A stretch of DNA of 6,435 nucleotides from positions 1 to 6,435 of the forward strand of contig JAUYTF010000115.1 of NCBI GenBank assembly GCA_030695285.1. The letters are read 5' to 3'. The position numbers and the translations under genes are program-made. Below the pieces are notes generated by a model, which was given only the letters and a program-made list of their open reading frames with translations, ran no database searches and was not told the origin of the DNA. Numbering within the stretch: the first letter of the stretch is position 1; every line of letters begins with the position of its first letter. Shown in pieces: positions 1 through 6,004 of the stretch. This stretch comes from Eubacteriales bacterium. Lineage in GTDB: Bacteria > Bacillota > Clostridia > Christensenellales > CAG-138.

Positions 1-2699
1 AAGTAACCCCTTTGGTGGTTGCTCCCGCTACCGTACCCAAAACACTCTTCCAGTTTGGTACGGACACATTTAACTGGACAAACGCGAACCTGTCCGTCAA
101 ACTCTATGACGACACGGCCGCCAATATTGGCGGAACGACGCTTACGATGGGCACCGCGATCGCCGCGGGCACCTATGTGCTGTACATCAACGGCGTGATC
201 TTCAACCCCGCCACACCCTACAACTTCCTTTCGACCGATATCGGCTCGAAAACGTTGACGGTTATGTACACCTATAAGCCGACCGGCAACACACATGCCG
301 TCACGGTGACCAAAGACGTCACCATCTCTGTACAGCGCCACATCCTGCAGAGCATTGACGTGACAGGGCCCGCGCAGCTTTCCTATTATGCGGGTGAGTA
401 CTTAAACCTCAGCGGGCTTGTTGTCAAAGCAACTTACAGCAACATGACCGATCCTGTTACACTTGACAGCTCGAAGTATACGCTTCGCGTTTATAAGGAC
501 ACCGAGGGTACGGACGAGATTACAACCGCAGACGCGCTTACCACACAAAACACGTTAAAAGTAAGCGTTACAGAGGCTTATGCGGGCACAGAAACGACAG
601 TGACGGCAACAAAAACCGCTACGCTCGTCGTCTCGCCCTCCGTCTCATCGCTCTCGATTGCACCGGCCACGTCGAATATGACACTGGGCGTTACCGCACC
701 GATCACCATTACCGCTACCGTCGGTGGCGGCGATACGTTTGCAAGCCTGGTCGCCAGTGTTGACAAGCCCGCTATCGCGGCAATCGATACTTCGACCCTG
801 ACCGCAGACGGTAAGGTTGTTGTCACGGCATTGTCCGTTGGCACGGCGATCGTCACCATTCGTGCCCGCGGCACGGGCTACACACATACGGCCTCCATCA
901 CCGTGGAGAAAGCACCGACGCCTGTGAGCAGCCTTGCGCTCGACAGAACTGCCCTATCGCTCCCCGTCAACGGCACCTATACGCTCACCGCGACCATCGG
1001 TCCGGACAATGCGACCGATAAGACCGTGAAGTGGGAAGTAGAGGCCGGGAAAGAGAGCGATGTTTCCGTAGACTCCACCGGTACGGTGAAGGTTCTACGC
1101 AACTTCACCGGCACAGTGACAGTAACCGCAACTTCCAACGACACCCCTACCGCAACGCAGAACTGTTTGATTTCGGTCAATACCATACTGGTTGACGGCA
1201 TCTCGATTAGCGACACCAGCGCAACCATCTACAAGGGCAGCTGGAAGCAGCTCTCAGCCGTCATCACACCTTCCGGCGCGGCGGATCCCGCGATCACCTG
1301 GACCAGCAGCAACACCGCTGTGGCAACGGTTGACTCGACCGGAAAAGTGACGGCGGTCAGCGTCCCCGCCGGCGCAACCTATGGCGAGGCGATCATCACC
1401 GCGCAGTCGTCCAATCCTTCCGTTTTCTCAACGTGCACGATTCGCGTTCTCCAGTCCGTGCTCATCACGAGCCTGACGCTGAACAAATCCGATCTTGCAC
1501 TCAACGTAGGCGATGAAGAGACCCTGACGGTGACAGGCACGCCTACCAATGCAACAAACAAAGTGCTCCAGTGGACGAGCAGCAACCCCGAAGTGGCCAG
1601 CGTCAGCGCAGGCAAGGTTATCGCTGCCTCCAAGGGCTCGGCTGTCATCCGCGCGGATGCGACCGACGGCAGCGGCAAGTTCGTCTCCTGCGTAGTCACG
1701 GTCAGCAACATCCAGATTCTCAACGTGTATCTGGATAAGTCCTCGCTCGACCTGAGTGAAGGCGACACGGCGAGCGTCGTTGCAACCGTTTTCCCGACCA
1801 ATGCTACGACCAGAACGCTCAAGTGGACCAGCTCCAACACCTCCGTTGCAACGGTCGATTCCAAGGGCAACGTGATTGCGGGCGCCACCAAGGGCTATGC
1901 CATCATCACCGCGACCGCGACCGATGGCAGCGGCAAGTTTGCCGAATGCGTCGTGCTCTCCAAACCAAAAGTCCATGTGACGGGCATCACGATCAACTAC
2001 GGCACAACGCTGGATCTTCTCGTGAACGACTCGACGTACCTCAAGGCGACGATTTTGCCCGCGAATGCTTCCGCGCAGAGCGTCACCTGGGCATCCTCGA
2101 ACACGGCCATCGCCAGCATTGACGCTTCGACCGGCCTGCTCAAAGGCATCGCGCTCGGCGAAGCGACGATCACTGCCACGGCGGGCGGAAAGTCCGTCAG
2201 CATCAAGGTCAACGTCACCAATACCGAGTTCAACCATGGTGTTGCGGCAAACTTCAAGCGCAGGGTCAACGTTCGCGCCAGCGCGAGTGGCCTCAGTAAA
2301 GCCGTCGGGTTTGCTTATCTCGGCGATACCTTCAAGATCCTCGGGAGAACCGGCAGTTGGTATCTGATCCAGTACAACAACACCACCAAGGCATATATCT
2401 GGGCCAGCTATATCAATGCGACAAAGACTGCCGCCGCATACATCTCCGCGGGCAGCGCCACCGGCACCGGAGCGACCACCTCGCCGGGCGTTGTCACGAA
2501 TCCGACGAAGGTGACCATCGCCAATTGTCTGTATTCGGTCAATGTTCGCCAGACCGCAAGCACGACGAGCACGCGCATCGGCAAGGCCAATCTTGGCGCA
2601 ACCTTCACTTATCTCGGTAAGGAAGGCGACTGGTACAAGATCCAATACAACACCACGACAGTGGGTTATGTCTACGGCACCTTCGTGATTCCAAGCTGA
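1..2699 (+). CDS. Big_2/SH3b repeat surface protein, C-terminal part (5' end outside window)
   Basis: The reading frame is open to the left edge (codons GTA ACC CCT precede the TTG at 12), so this is the C-terminal part of a longer protein; residues here are counted from that TTG. After an uncertain beta-rich stretch (1-110) comes a Big_3-like domain (about 112-208, with the YYAGEYLNLSGLVVKATYS signature). Six Big_2-type Ig modules follow at about 211-298, 305-390, 394-479, 484-565, 568-650 and 655-737; most carry the W-T/A-S-S-N-x-x-V/I-A core. Two SH3b domains (about 745-803 and 833-895, both with VNVR and G-x-W-Y) are joined by a Thr/Gly/Ala-rich linker. Big_2 modules usually act as extracellular stalks or adhesion units and SH3b domains often bind peptidoglycan, so a cell-surface or secreted protein is inferred. 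There is no LPXTG motif and no C-terminal membrane helix, so any attachment would rely on SH3b or on the missing N-terminus. No enzymatic domain is visible. A terminator follows directly. Confidence 0.9.
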   Translation, partial: VTPLVVAPATVPKTLFQFGTDTFNWTNANLSVKLYDDTAANIGGTTLTMGTAIAAGTYVLYINGVIFNPATPYNFLSTDIGSKTLTVMYTYKPTGNTHAVTVTKDVTISVQRHILQSIDVTGPAQLSYYAGEYLNLSGLVVKATYSNMTDPVTLDSSKYTLRVYKDTEGTDEITTADALTTQNTLKVSVTEAYAGTETTVTATKTATLVVSPSVSSLSIAPATSNMTLGVTAPITITATVGGGDTFASLVASVDKPAIAAIDTSTLTADGKVVVTALSVGTAIVTIRARGTGYTHTASITVEKAPTPVSSLALDRTALSLPVNGTYTLTATIGPDNATDKTVKWEVEAGKESDVSVDSTGTVKVLRNFTGTVTVTATSNDTPTATQNCLISVNTILVDGISISDTSATIYKGSWKQLSAVITPSGAADPAITWTSSNTAVATVDSTGKVTAVSVPAGATYGEAIITAQSSNPSVFSTCTIRVLQSVLITSLTLNKSDLALNVGDEETLTVTGTPTNATNKVLQWTSSNPEVASVSAGKVIAASKGSAVIRADATDGSGKFVSCVVTVSNIQILNVYLDKSSLDLSEGDTASVVATVFPTNATTRTLKWTSSNTSVATVDSKGNVIAGATKGYAIITATATDGSGKFAECVVLSKPKVHVTGITINYGTTLDLLVNDSTYLKATILPANASAQSVTWASSNTAIASIDASTGLLKGIALGEATITATAGGKSVSIKVNVTNTEFNHGVAANFKRRVNVRASASGLSKAVGFAYLGDTFKILGRTGSWYLIQYNNTTKAYIWASYINATKTAAAYISAGSATGTGATTSPGVVTNPTKVTIANCLYSVNVRQTASTTSTRIGKANLGATFTYLGKEGDWYKIQYNTTTVGYVYGTFVIPS
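642..2222 (+). repeat. Tandem array of six Big_2-type modules within the surface protein
   Basis: Six consecutive modules of about 80-90 codons share a common pattern: a Leu/Ile-rich first strand, a G-D/S-x-x-x-L turn, a P-x-N-A-T loop, the W-x-S-S-N core and a closing strand. Modules 4 and 5 are the most alike: both end in T-D-G-S-G-K-F-x-x-C-V-V, and at DNA level 1659-1681 and 1917-1939 match at 22 of 23 bases. This points to relatively recent duplication or gene conversion between them. Modules 2 to 5 each keep one cysteine just before the last strand (residues 385, 475, 560, 646). Confidence 0.7.
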
Positions 2700-2723
2700 C
2701 GGTACAGCATCCTGTCAATACGG

Positions 2724-2753
2724 CGAGCCGCCCATTCGGGCGGCTCGTCTTTT
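2724..2753 (+). terminator. Rho-independent terminator of the surface-protein gene
   Basis: A perfect 10-base stem (CGAGCCGCCC at 2724-2733 with GGGCGGCTCG at 2738-2747) closes a 4-base ATTC loop and is followed by TCTTTT. It begins 25 bases after the stop codon of the surface-protein gene, so that transcript should end here and the downstream phosphoesterase needs its own promoter. Confidence 0.92.
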
Positions 2754-2905
2754 GCATGCAGCCTTGTCTTCTATTCGCGACGTTTTTTTCTCGTGCGATT
2801 TAGTGAGCTTTCTTCTGTTTTACTTTGCTATCGCAAGGTGGATTTTTCGTGGAAAACAGTCGCTGCATATAGCGGCGCAGGTTCCCGTTTGTTATACTGA
2901 TTGGC
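2754..2905. other. Intergenic region upstream of the phosphoesterase gene
   Basis: This stretch of about 150 bases is richer in A/T than its surroundings and has runs of T. I see no convincing small gene in it. An in-frame TAG at 2870-2872 limits how far the downstream gene could extend upstream, and no ATG, GTG or TTG lies between that stop and 2906. The only good promoter element is the extended -10 at its right end; no good -35 match was found. Confidence 0.6.
2890..2898 (+). promoter_or_regulatory. Extended -10 promoter element abutting the phosphoesterase start
   Basis: TGTTATACT reads as TG-N followed by TATACT, a 5-of-6 match to the -10 consensus with the extended TG motif, which can work without a clear -35. 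The expected transcription start is about 7 bases further on (about 2904-2906), on or next to the ATG at 2906. If used, the mRNA would have essentially no 5' leader. The match could be chance. Confidence 0.45.
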
Positions 2906-3802
2906 ATGAACAGTCATTTGTTAAGCCGAACAGAAGAAGAACGCGCAGCTGTAAAGAAGAAGAAGAAGAATCCCTTTTTGCTGCGCGTTTGCGCGGTTCT
3001 CTCCTCCCTCGCCGCCGTCCTCGTATTGCTCAACTGGGGCACGAAGACTCGATTCGTCTCGCGCTATTATGAGATTGCGGATGCGCGAATCCGCGATGAT
3101 GTGCGCATTGCCGTCATCAGCGACCTCCACGGCGCACTTTACGGCGCGCAGCAGAGCGATTTGCTCGCCGCGCTCGAGCAGCAGGCTCCGCATGTTGTGC
3201 TGCTGCTTGGCGATATCTTTGATCAGCGCGGAGTCGACACGAACGCCAAGGCGCTTCTGTCCCAACTTGCCGGGCGCTTCCTTTGCTATTTCATCCCCGG
3301 CAATCACGAGTATAGATCCGGCGAAATGCTGCCCATTCGCGAAGTGCTGCGGCAAGCAAACGTCCCGCTTCTTACCGGAGAATCTGCCATGATTGTCGTG
3401 AATCAAACGCAAGTGCAGATCTTCGGTGTAGACGACGGGCAGGGCGGCAAGACCAAGCAACTCCGGCAGATCGAAGCCGCGGGCGAGCAGCGCAGTGACG
3501 AAATCTACTCCATACTCGCCATCCATGTGCCAAACGATGTGGAGTCCTATCTGCACTACGGTTTTGATCTGATGCTGTCCGGGCATACGCACGGCGGGCA
3601 AATCATCATCCCCGGCTTGCTCAATGGCCTCTATGCGCCGGGACAAGGCCTCTTTCCGAAATATGGTGGCGGATGTTATGATTTTGGAAAGCAAGCGCTC
3701 ATCATCAGCCGCGGGCTCACAAAACGACCATATTGGCTGCCACGCCTCGGCAACCCGCCGGAATTGTGCTTCGTTACCCTCACGTCATCGACCGAACCAT
3801 AA
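2906..3802 (+). CDS. Membrane-anchored metallophosphoesterase, YkuE/YaeI-like
   Basis: This 298-residue protein belongs to the calcineurin-like metallophosphoesterase superfamily, which hydrolyses phosphomonoesters or diesters at a two-metal centre. All core motifs are present: D73-x-H75 (ISDLHG), G102-D103, G-N133-H134-E135, H207 in an I-H-V-P segment, and G-H227-T-H229-G-G. The closing R-G-L...NPPEL segment is typical of the YkuE/YaeI branch, where some members act on lipid-linked substrates; the substrate here cannot be read from sequence. The N-terminus has five consecutive lysines (17-21, encoded by five AAG codons) followed by a hydrophobic helix at about 24-44, consistent with a signal anchor that places the catalytic domain outside the membrane. 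The ATG at 2906 is the only standard start before the in-frame stop at 2870, yet it lacks a Shine-Dalgarno sequence. A start at TTG 2978, behind the purine-rich AAG run, is possible but would remove the lysine cluster. The gene stands alone between two terminators. Confidence 0.93.
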   Translation: MNSHLLSRTEEERAAVKKKKKNPFLLRVCAVLSSLAAVLVLLNWGTKTRFVSRYYEIADARIRDDVRIAVISDLHGALYGAQQSDLLAALEQQAPHVVLLLGDIFDQRGVDTNAKALLSQLAGRFLCYFIPGNHEYRSGEMLPIREVLRQANVPLLTGESAMIVVNQTQVQIFGVDDGQGGKTKQLRQIEAAGEQRSDEIYSILAIHVPNDVESYLHYGFDLMLSGHTHGGQIIIPGLLNGLYAPGQGLFPKYGGGCYDFGKQALIISRGLTKRPYWLPRLGNPPELCFVTLTSSTEP

Positions 3803-3807
3803 CACAA

Positions 3808-3841
3808 AGCGGCGCACCTTCCGGCGCGCCGCTCGTTGTTT
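3808..3841. terminator. Shared two-way hairpin between converging genes
   Basis: AGCGGCGC (3808-3815) pairs with GCGCCGCT (3826-3833) around a 10-base loop. It lies 5 bases after the phosphoesterase stop and about 20 bases after the nitroreductase stop on the other strand. The following bases are moderately T-rich on both sides (CGTTGTTTG on the plus strand; TTGTGTT on the minus strand), so it probably stops transcription from both directions, though neither tail is an ideal T run. Confidence 0.75.
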
Positions 3842-3852
3842 GTCCGCTGAGC

Positions 3853-4392
3853 TTACTCGTAGTATTTGATCACATCATCGATGGGCTTGCGCTTCTTTTC
3901 GCGCAGTGTGTCGTTTGCCGCATAGCCAACCGCGAGGATCAGGCGCACGCGCGTGCTCTTTGGCAGGCCAAACAGCTCCCGAATCTTCTGCTCGTTGTGC
4001 CAGCCGATGATGCAGGTAGATAGCCCCTGCTCAGTCGCCGCATAGCAAAACTGGGACGCGGAGAACGCAACATCGATCGGCGCAAAGTCCTGATCTTTGA
4101 ATTTTTGCGAGAGCGAAACCTTGAGCACCGTGTTTTCTTCCAGCACGACCGCAAACGCCGGACAGTTTTTGACGAACTTGTTCATGCCGAGCTCCATCAT
4201 CAGCGGACGCAGCTTCTCAGATAGCTCCGCATTCGTGACGATCAGGTATTTCCATGGCTGTCCGTTGCAAGCGGAGGGCGCAATCCACGCAGCCTCGGCG
4301 CAGCGCCGCAGCTTTTCTTTCTCCACAGGGCGGTTGGGGTCGAAATTGCGGCAGCTTTCCCGCCGCTGGATTAAGTCAAAATAATCGCTCAT
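3853..4392 (-). CDS. Nitroreductase family protein (FMN-dependent)
   Basis: This 179-residue protein fits the small nitroreductase family, whose members are usually FMN-binding homodimers that reduce nitro compounds, quinones or flavins with NAD(P)H. Visible family signatures are the N-terminal R10-R-x-S13-x-R15-x-F FMN-phosphate segment, the A-P-S-A-C-N43-G-Q45-P-W loop, the middle helix with S-A-S-Q-F-C-Y-A-A-T-E-Q-G-L, the G-W-H turn near 130, and the L-A-V-G-Y strand with a basic K-K-R-K-P close to the C-terminus. The length is normal for the short type and there is no added ferredoxin domain. The start is well supported: AAGGAG (4401-4406 on the minus strand) lies 8 bases before the ATG. 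An ATG at 4398-4400 is out of frame and stops after three codons. The gene lies 36 bases downstream of the HD-domain gene on the same strand with no terminator between, so the two are probably co-transcribed. The natural substrate is unknown. Confidence 0.93.
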   Translation of the reverse strand: MSDYFDLIQRRESCRNFDPNRPVEKEKLRRCAEAAWIAPSACNGQPWKYLIVTNAELSEKLRPLMMELGMNKFVKNCPAFAVVLEENTVLKVSLSQKFKDQDFAPIDVAFSASQFCYAATEQGLSTCIIGWHNEQKIRELFGLPKSTRVRLILAVGYAANDTLREKKRKPIDDVIKYYE

Positions 4393-4428
4393 GCTTGCAT
4401 CTCCTTGATCGGTTTGTTATCGCTAGGC

Positions 4429-5010
4429 TTAGTTGGATATTTCTTTCGCTTGCGCGTCTTCTATTTTTTTCAATGTGTCTTCTAGCATCAGCGCACGCAG
4501 TTGCTTTAAGTATGGAAACTCGCTCGCGTTTTCTACCGCGTAGGTCTGCTGCAACTCGTACTCCAGCGGCAGCCAGGTGCTGATATCGCTCTCATTGTGC
4601 TGAATGACGGCTTCCAGCTTATCCAGCGCCTTATACAACCGCGCCTCCGTGCTCACTTGCGCGTCCATCTCGGTAAACAGCGCGCCTAAACTCCCCCGCT
4701 GCGGCTCCGAGAGGGTGGAAAGCAGTGTCTGTACCGCGTTTTCTTCCGATGTTTCGTGTGCCTCCGTCTTAAGAAACGACGGAATATCGCCCGTAATCGC
4801 CTCGCCAAAGTCGTGGATGAGGCACATCCAGATGAGTTTGTTGCCGTCTATCTCAGGAAATTCCGGCAGGATCAGCAGAGCGAGCACCGCTAGACGCCAA
4901 GAGTGGGCGGCAACGGTTTCCGTGACGCCTCCTAGGGTGGTGCTGTGCCGTCCGTTGGTCTTCAAGCACTCCAGCCTACGTAAAAAGTCCAATAACTCTC
5001 GTTGCTTCAA
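4429..5010 (-). CDS. HD-domain phosphohydrolase, YfbR/HDDC2-like
   Basis: The 193-residue protein, read from a TTG at 5010, matches the HD_3-type family that includes E. coli YfbR and eukaryotic HDDC2, which are metal-dependent 5'-deoxynucleotidases. The metal-binding set is complete: H36 (V-A-A-H-S-W), H66-D67 (L-I-H-D-F-G-E) and D130 (A-L-D-K-L-E). E70 and R21 sit where the family has its catalytic Glu and substrate Arg. The G-D-I-P segment after the HD motif is also typical. A dNMP phosphatase role in nucleotide-pool cleaning is therefore a reasonable inference, though substrate range cannot be seen. The start at 5010 is chosen because GAGGGAG (5018-5024) lies 7 bases upstream and because family proteins begin close to this K-Q-R-E-L-L-x-F-L helix. 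A longer frame reaching a TTG at 5076 would run through the promoter -10 box and add 22 unrelated residues. It is the first gene of a likely two-gene unit with the nitroreductase. Confidence 0.9.
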   Translation of the reverse strand: MKQRELLDFLRRLECLKTNGRHSTTLGGVTETVAAHSWRLAVLALLILPEFPEIDGNKLIWMCLIHDFGEAITGDIPSFLKTEAHETSEENAVQTLLSTLSEPQRGSLGALFTEMDAQVSTEARLYKALDKLEAVIQHNESDISTWLPLEYELQQTYAVENASEFPYLKQLRALMLEDTLKKIEDAQAKEISN

Positions 5011-5017
5011 GCGTTTT

Positions 5018-5024
5018 CTCCCTC
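5018..5024 (-). promoter_or_regulatory. Ribosome binding site that fixes the TTG start of the HD gene
   Basis: The minus strand reads GAGGGAG, 7 bases before the TTG at 5010-5008. No comparable site lies before the more distant TTG at 5076, so this element decides the start. The rare start codon may lower the translation rate. Confidence 0.8.
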
Positions 5025-5031
5025 GGCTGAA

Positions 5032-5046
5032 ACACGTCGCGCGTGT
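5032..5046 (-). other. Small hairpin in the leader of the HD gene
   Basis: ACACG and CGTGT arms of 5 bases flank a 5-base loop. It falls within the predicted leader of about 48 bases, 7 bases upstream of the Shine-Dalgarno site. It is short and could be chance; no T run follows, so it is not a terminator. Confidence 0.3.
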
Positions 5047-5064
5047 CGTTGGCCTGTTGCATCG

Positions 5065-5073
5065 ATCATAACA
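5065..5073 (-). promoter_or_regulatory. Extended -10 promoter for the HD-nitroreductase pair
   Basis: On the minus strand TGT precedes TATGAT (5070-5065), an extended -10 with a 5-of-6 hexamer match. At a 17-base spacing the -35 position reads TGTTCA, a weak match. The transcript would start near 5058, giving a leader of about 48 bases to the TTG at 5010. Confidence 0.6.
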
Positions 5074-5133
5074 CAAAGCATTTTAATTGAACATGCGCCA
5101 AGAAAAATTGCAATAATTATTTTTAAAAAACGC

Positions 5134-5164
5134 TTGACTCTGACGTTACGTCATGGTTTATGAT
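5134..5164 (+). promoter_or_regulatory. MerR-type promoter with 19-base spacer
   Basis: TTGACT (-35, 5134-5139) and TATGAT (-10, 5159-5164) each match consensus at 5 of 6 positions but are 19 bases apart rather than 17. That over-long spacer is the hallmark of promoters activated by MerR-family proteins, which twist the DNA to realign the two boxes. An A/T-rich tract at about 5101-5130 directly upstream could act as an UP element. The transcript should begin near 5171, so the AGGAGG of the MerR gene would lie at its very 5' end. Confidence 0.82.
5141..5153. promoter_or_regulatory. MerR operator: perfect 13-base palindrome within the spacer
   Basis: TGACGT and ACGTCA arms flank a single central T. 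The dyad lies inside the 19-base spacer, two bases from its centre, where MerR dimers bind. The two bases just outside are not symmetric, but a further AC (5137-5138) and GT (5156-5157) are. The adjacent downstream gene encodes a MerR protein, so autoregulation is the straightforward reading. Confidence 0.8.
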
Positions 5165-5186
5165 GATTTCAGGAGGTGAGGAAACG

Positions 5187-5924
5187 ATGCGTCTTTCCAT
5201 CGGCGCGCTGAGCAGGCTTTCCGGCGTTTCTGTCCGCGCTTTGCATCACTACGACCAGATCGGCCTTCTGCAGCCGAGCGAGGTCGCCGAGAGCGGGTAT
5301 CGGTATTATGACAGCGCGGCCATCGAGCGGCTTTGGCAGATCCTGTTTTATCGGGAGCTGGATTTCCCGCTGAACGAAATCAGCCAGATACTTTCGTCTC
5401 CCGCGTTTGACCGGGAGCGCGCGCTGACGGAGCACCGCAGCCTGCTGTTGCAGAAGCGTGAACGGCTGGATCGATTGATCGAGCTCGTCTCCAATGCTAT
5501 GAAAGGAGAAACTACCATGGAATTCCAACCGTTTGATACCAGCGAAATCGACGCGCTGCGCGAGCAGTATGCTGAGGAAGCGAAAGCGCGCTGGGGCAAT
5601 ACCGAGGCGTACCGCGAGAGCACAAAGCGTGCCGCGAAGTGGACTGAGGCGGACAAAGCAAGGTTACAGAAACAGTCTGACGAAATCTTCTCAGCCTTTG
5701 CCGCGCTCGTCGGCACAGGCTCCGCAGACGCGCGGGTGCAGGCGCTGGTCACGCGCTGGAAGGCGTTCATCAGCGAGCGCTATTACAACTGCACGGACGA
5801 AATCCTGGCGGGTATGGGTCAGATGTATGTGGCGGACGAACGCTTCACAAAAAACATCGACAAGTACGGCGCGGGCACGGCAAAGCTCATGAGCGAGGCC
5901 ATCGCAGTCTATTGCGGGAAATAA
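5187..5924 (+). CDS. MerR-family regulator with TipAS-type drug-recognition domain
   Basis: The 245-residue protein has two parts. Residues 1-70 form the MerR winged helix-turn-helix (S-I-G-A-L-S-R-L-S-G-V-S-V-R-A-L-H-H-Y-D-Q-I-G-L-L, then the G-Y-R-Y-Y wing). Residues about 75-105 form the dimerising coiled helix. Residues about 117-243 match the TipAS antibiotic-recognition domain (E-E-A-K-x-R-W-G-N-T-E-A-Y at 130-142, then M-Y-V-A-D-E-R-F-T-K-N-I-D-K-Y-G). This is the arrangement of Streptomyces TipAL and Bacillus Mta, which activate their own and efflux genes on binding a drug. C202 in the R-Y-Y-N-C segment is a candidate for the ligand-reactive cysteine known in TipAS, but the alignment was not run. 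The start at 5187 is set by AGGAGGTG (5171-5178), 8-10 bases upstream; an in-frame ATG at 5160 lies inside the -10 box and cannot be on the transcript. Divergent from the HD-nitroreductase pair and convergent with an ABC permease. The ligand is unknown. Confidence 0.93.
   Translation: MRLSIGALSRLSGVSVRALHHYDQIGLLQPSEVAESGYRYYDSAAIERLWQILFYRELDFPLNEISQILSSPAFDRERALTEHRSLLLQKRERLDRLIELVSNAMKGETTMEFQPFDTSEIDALREQYAEEAKARWGNTEAYRESTKRAAKWTEADKARLQKQSDEIFSAFAALVGTGSADARVQALVTRWKAFISERYYNCTDEILAGMGQMYVADERFTKNIDKYGAGTAKLMSEAIAVYCGK
5502..5519 (+). promoter_or_regulatory. Internal ribosome binding site and ATG for a TipAS-like short product
   Basis: AAAGGAG (5502-5508) stands 8 bases before an in-frame ATG at 5517, codon 111 of the MerR gene. 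Starting there would give a 135-residue protein (5517-5924) holding only the ligand-binding domain. Streptomyces tipA is known to make such a short form (TipAS, 144 residues) from an internal start near codon 110 of the 253-residue TipAL. The site and spacing are seen directly; use of the start is inferred. Confidence 0.6.
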
Positions 5925-5956
5925 ACCCAAGCGACAAACAACTCAACAGACACAAA

Positions 5957-5994
5957 AACCGGCGTGGTATTTTCAACGCGCCGGTTCTTGCTTT
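5957..5994. terminator. Two-way terminator between the MerR gene and the ABC permease
   Basis: AACCGGCG (5957-5964) pairs with CGCCGGTT (5979-5986); a G-U and a G-C pair can extend the stem inward to a 10-base loop. Read on the minus strand it is followed by TTTTTGTG, a good tail for the permease transcript. On the plus strand the tail (CTTGCTTTAC) is poorer but may still stop the MerR transcript. Confidence 0.82.
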
Positions 5995-6004
5995 ACAAAA
6001 GACT

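Noticed and set aside
12..14. TTG at 12 as the start of the surface-protein gene
   Set aside because: The frame stays open to the left edge, no ribosome binding site precedes it, and the protein would begin without a signal peptide; the gene is cut by the window edge.
1428..2645. Long minus-strand open frame (about 405 codons) opposite the Ig-module array
   Set aside because: Its translation is low-complexity, rich in Arg, Gly, Ala and Asp, with no recognisable domain; it has no supporting start context and mirrors the repetitive, GC-rich codons of the real plus-strand gene.
2752..3072. Plus-strand open frame running from the first terminator into the phosphoesterase gene
   Set aside because: It begins in the terminator T run without a ribosome binding site, overlaps the clear phosphoesterase frame for over 160 bases, and shows no family signature in its C-terminal half.
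2921..3694. Minus-strand open frame of about 257 codons opposite the phosphoesterase gene
   Set aside because: The plus strand encodes all catalytic motifs of a known family in this stretch; the opposite frame has no recognisable domain.
4393..4428. Possible regulatory element between the HD and nitroreductase genes
   Set aside because: The 36 bases hold only the nitroreductase ribosome binding site; no promoter boxes or hairpin were seen.
5160..5186. ATG at 5160 or 5163 as the start of the MerR gene
   Set aside because: Both lie inside the TATGAT -10 box, upstream of the expected transcription start, and would translate through the Shine-Dalgarno site; MerR proteins normally begin a few residues before the helix-turn-helix, as the ATG at 5187 does.
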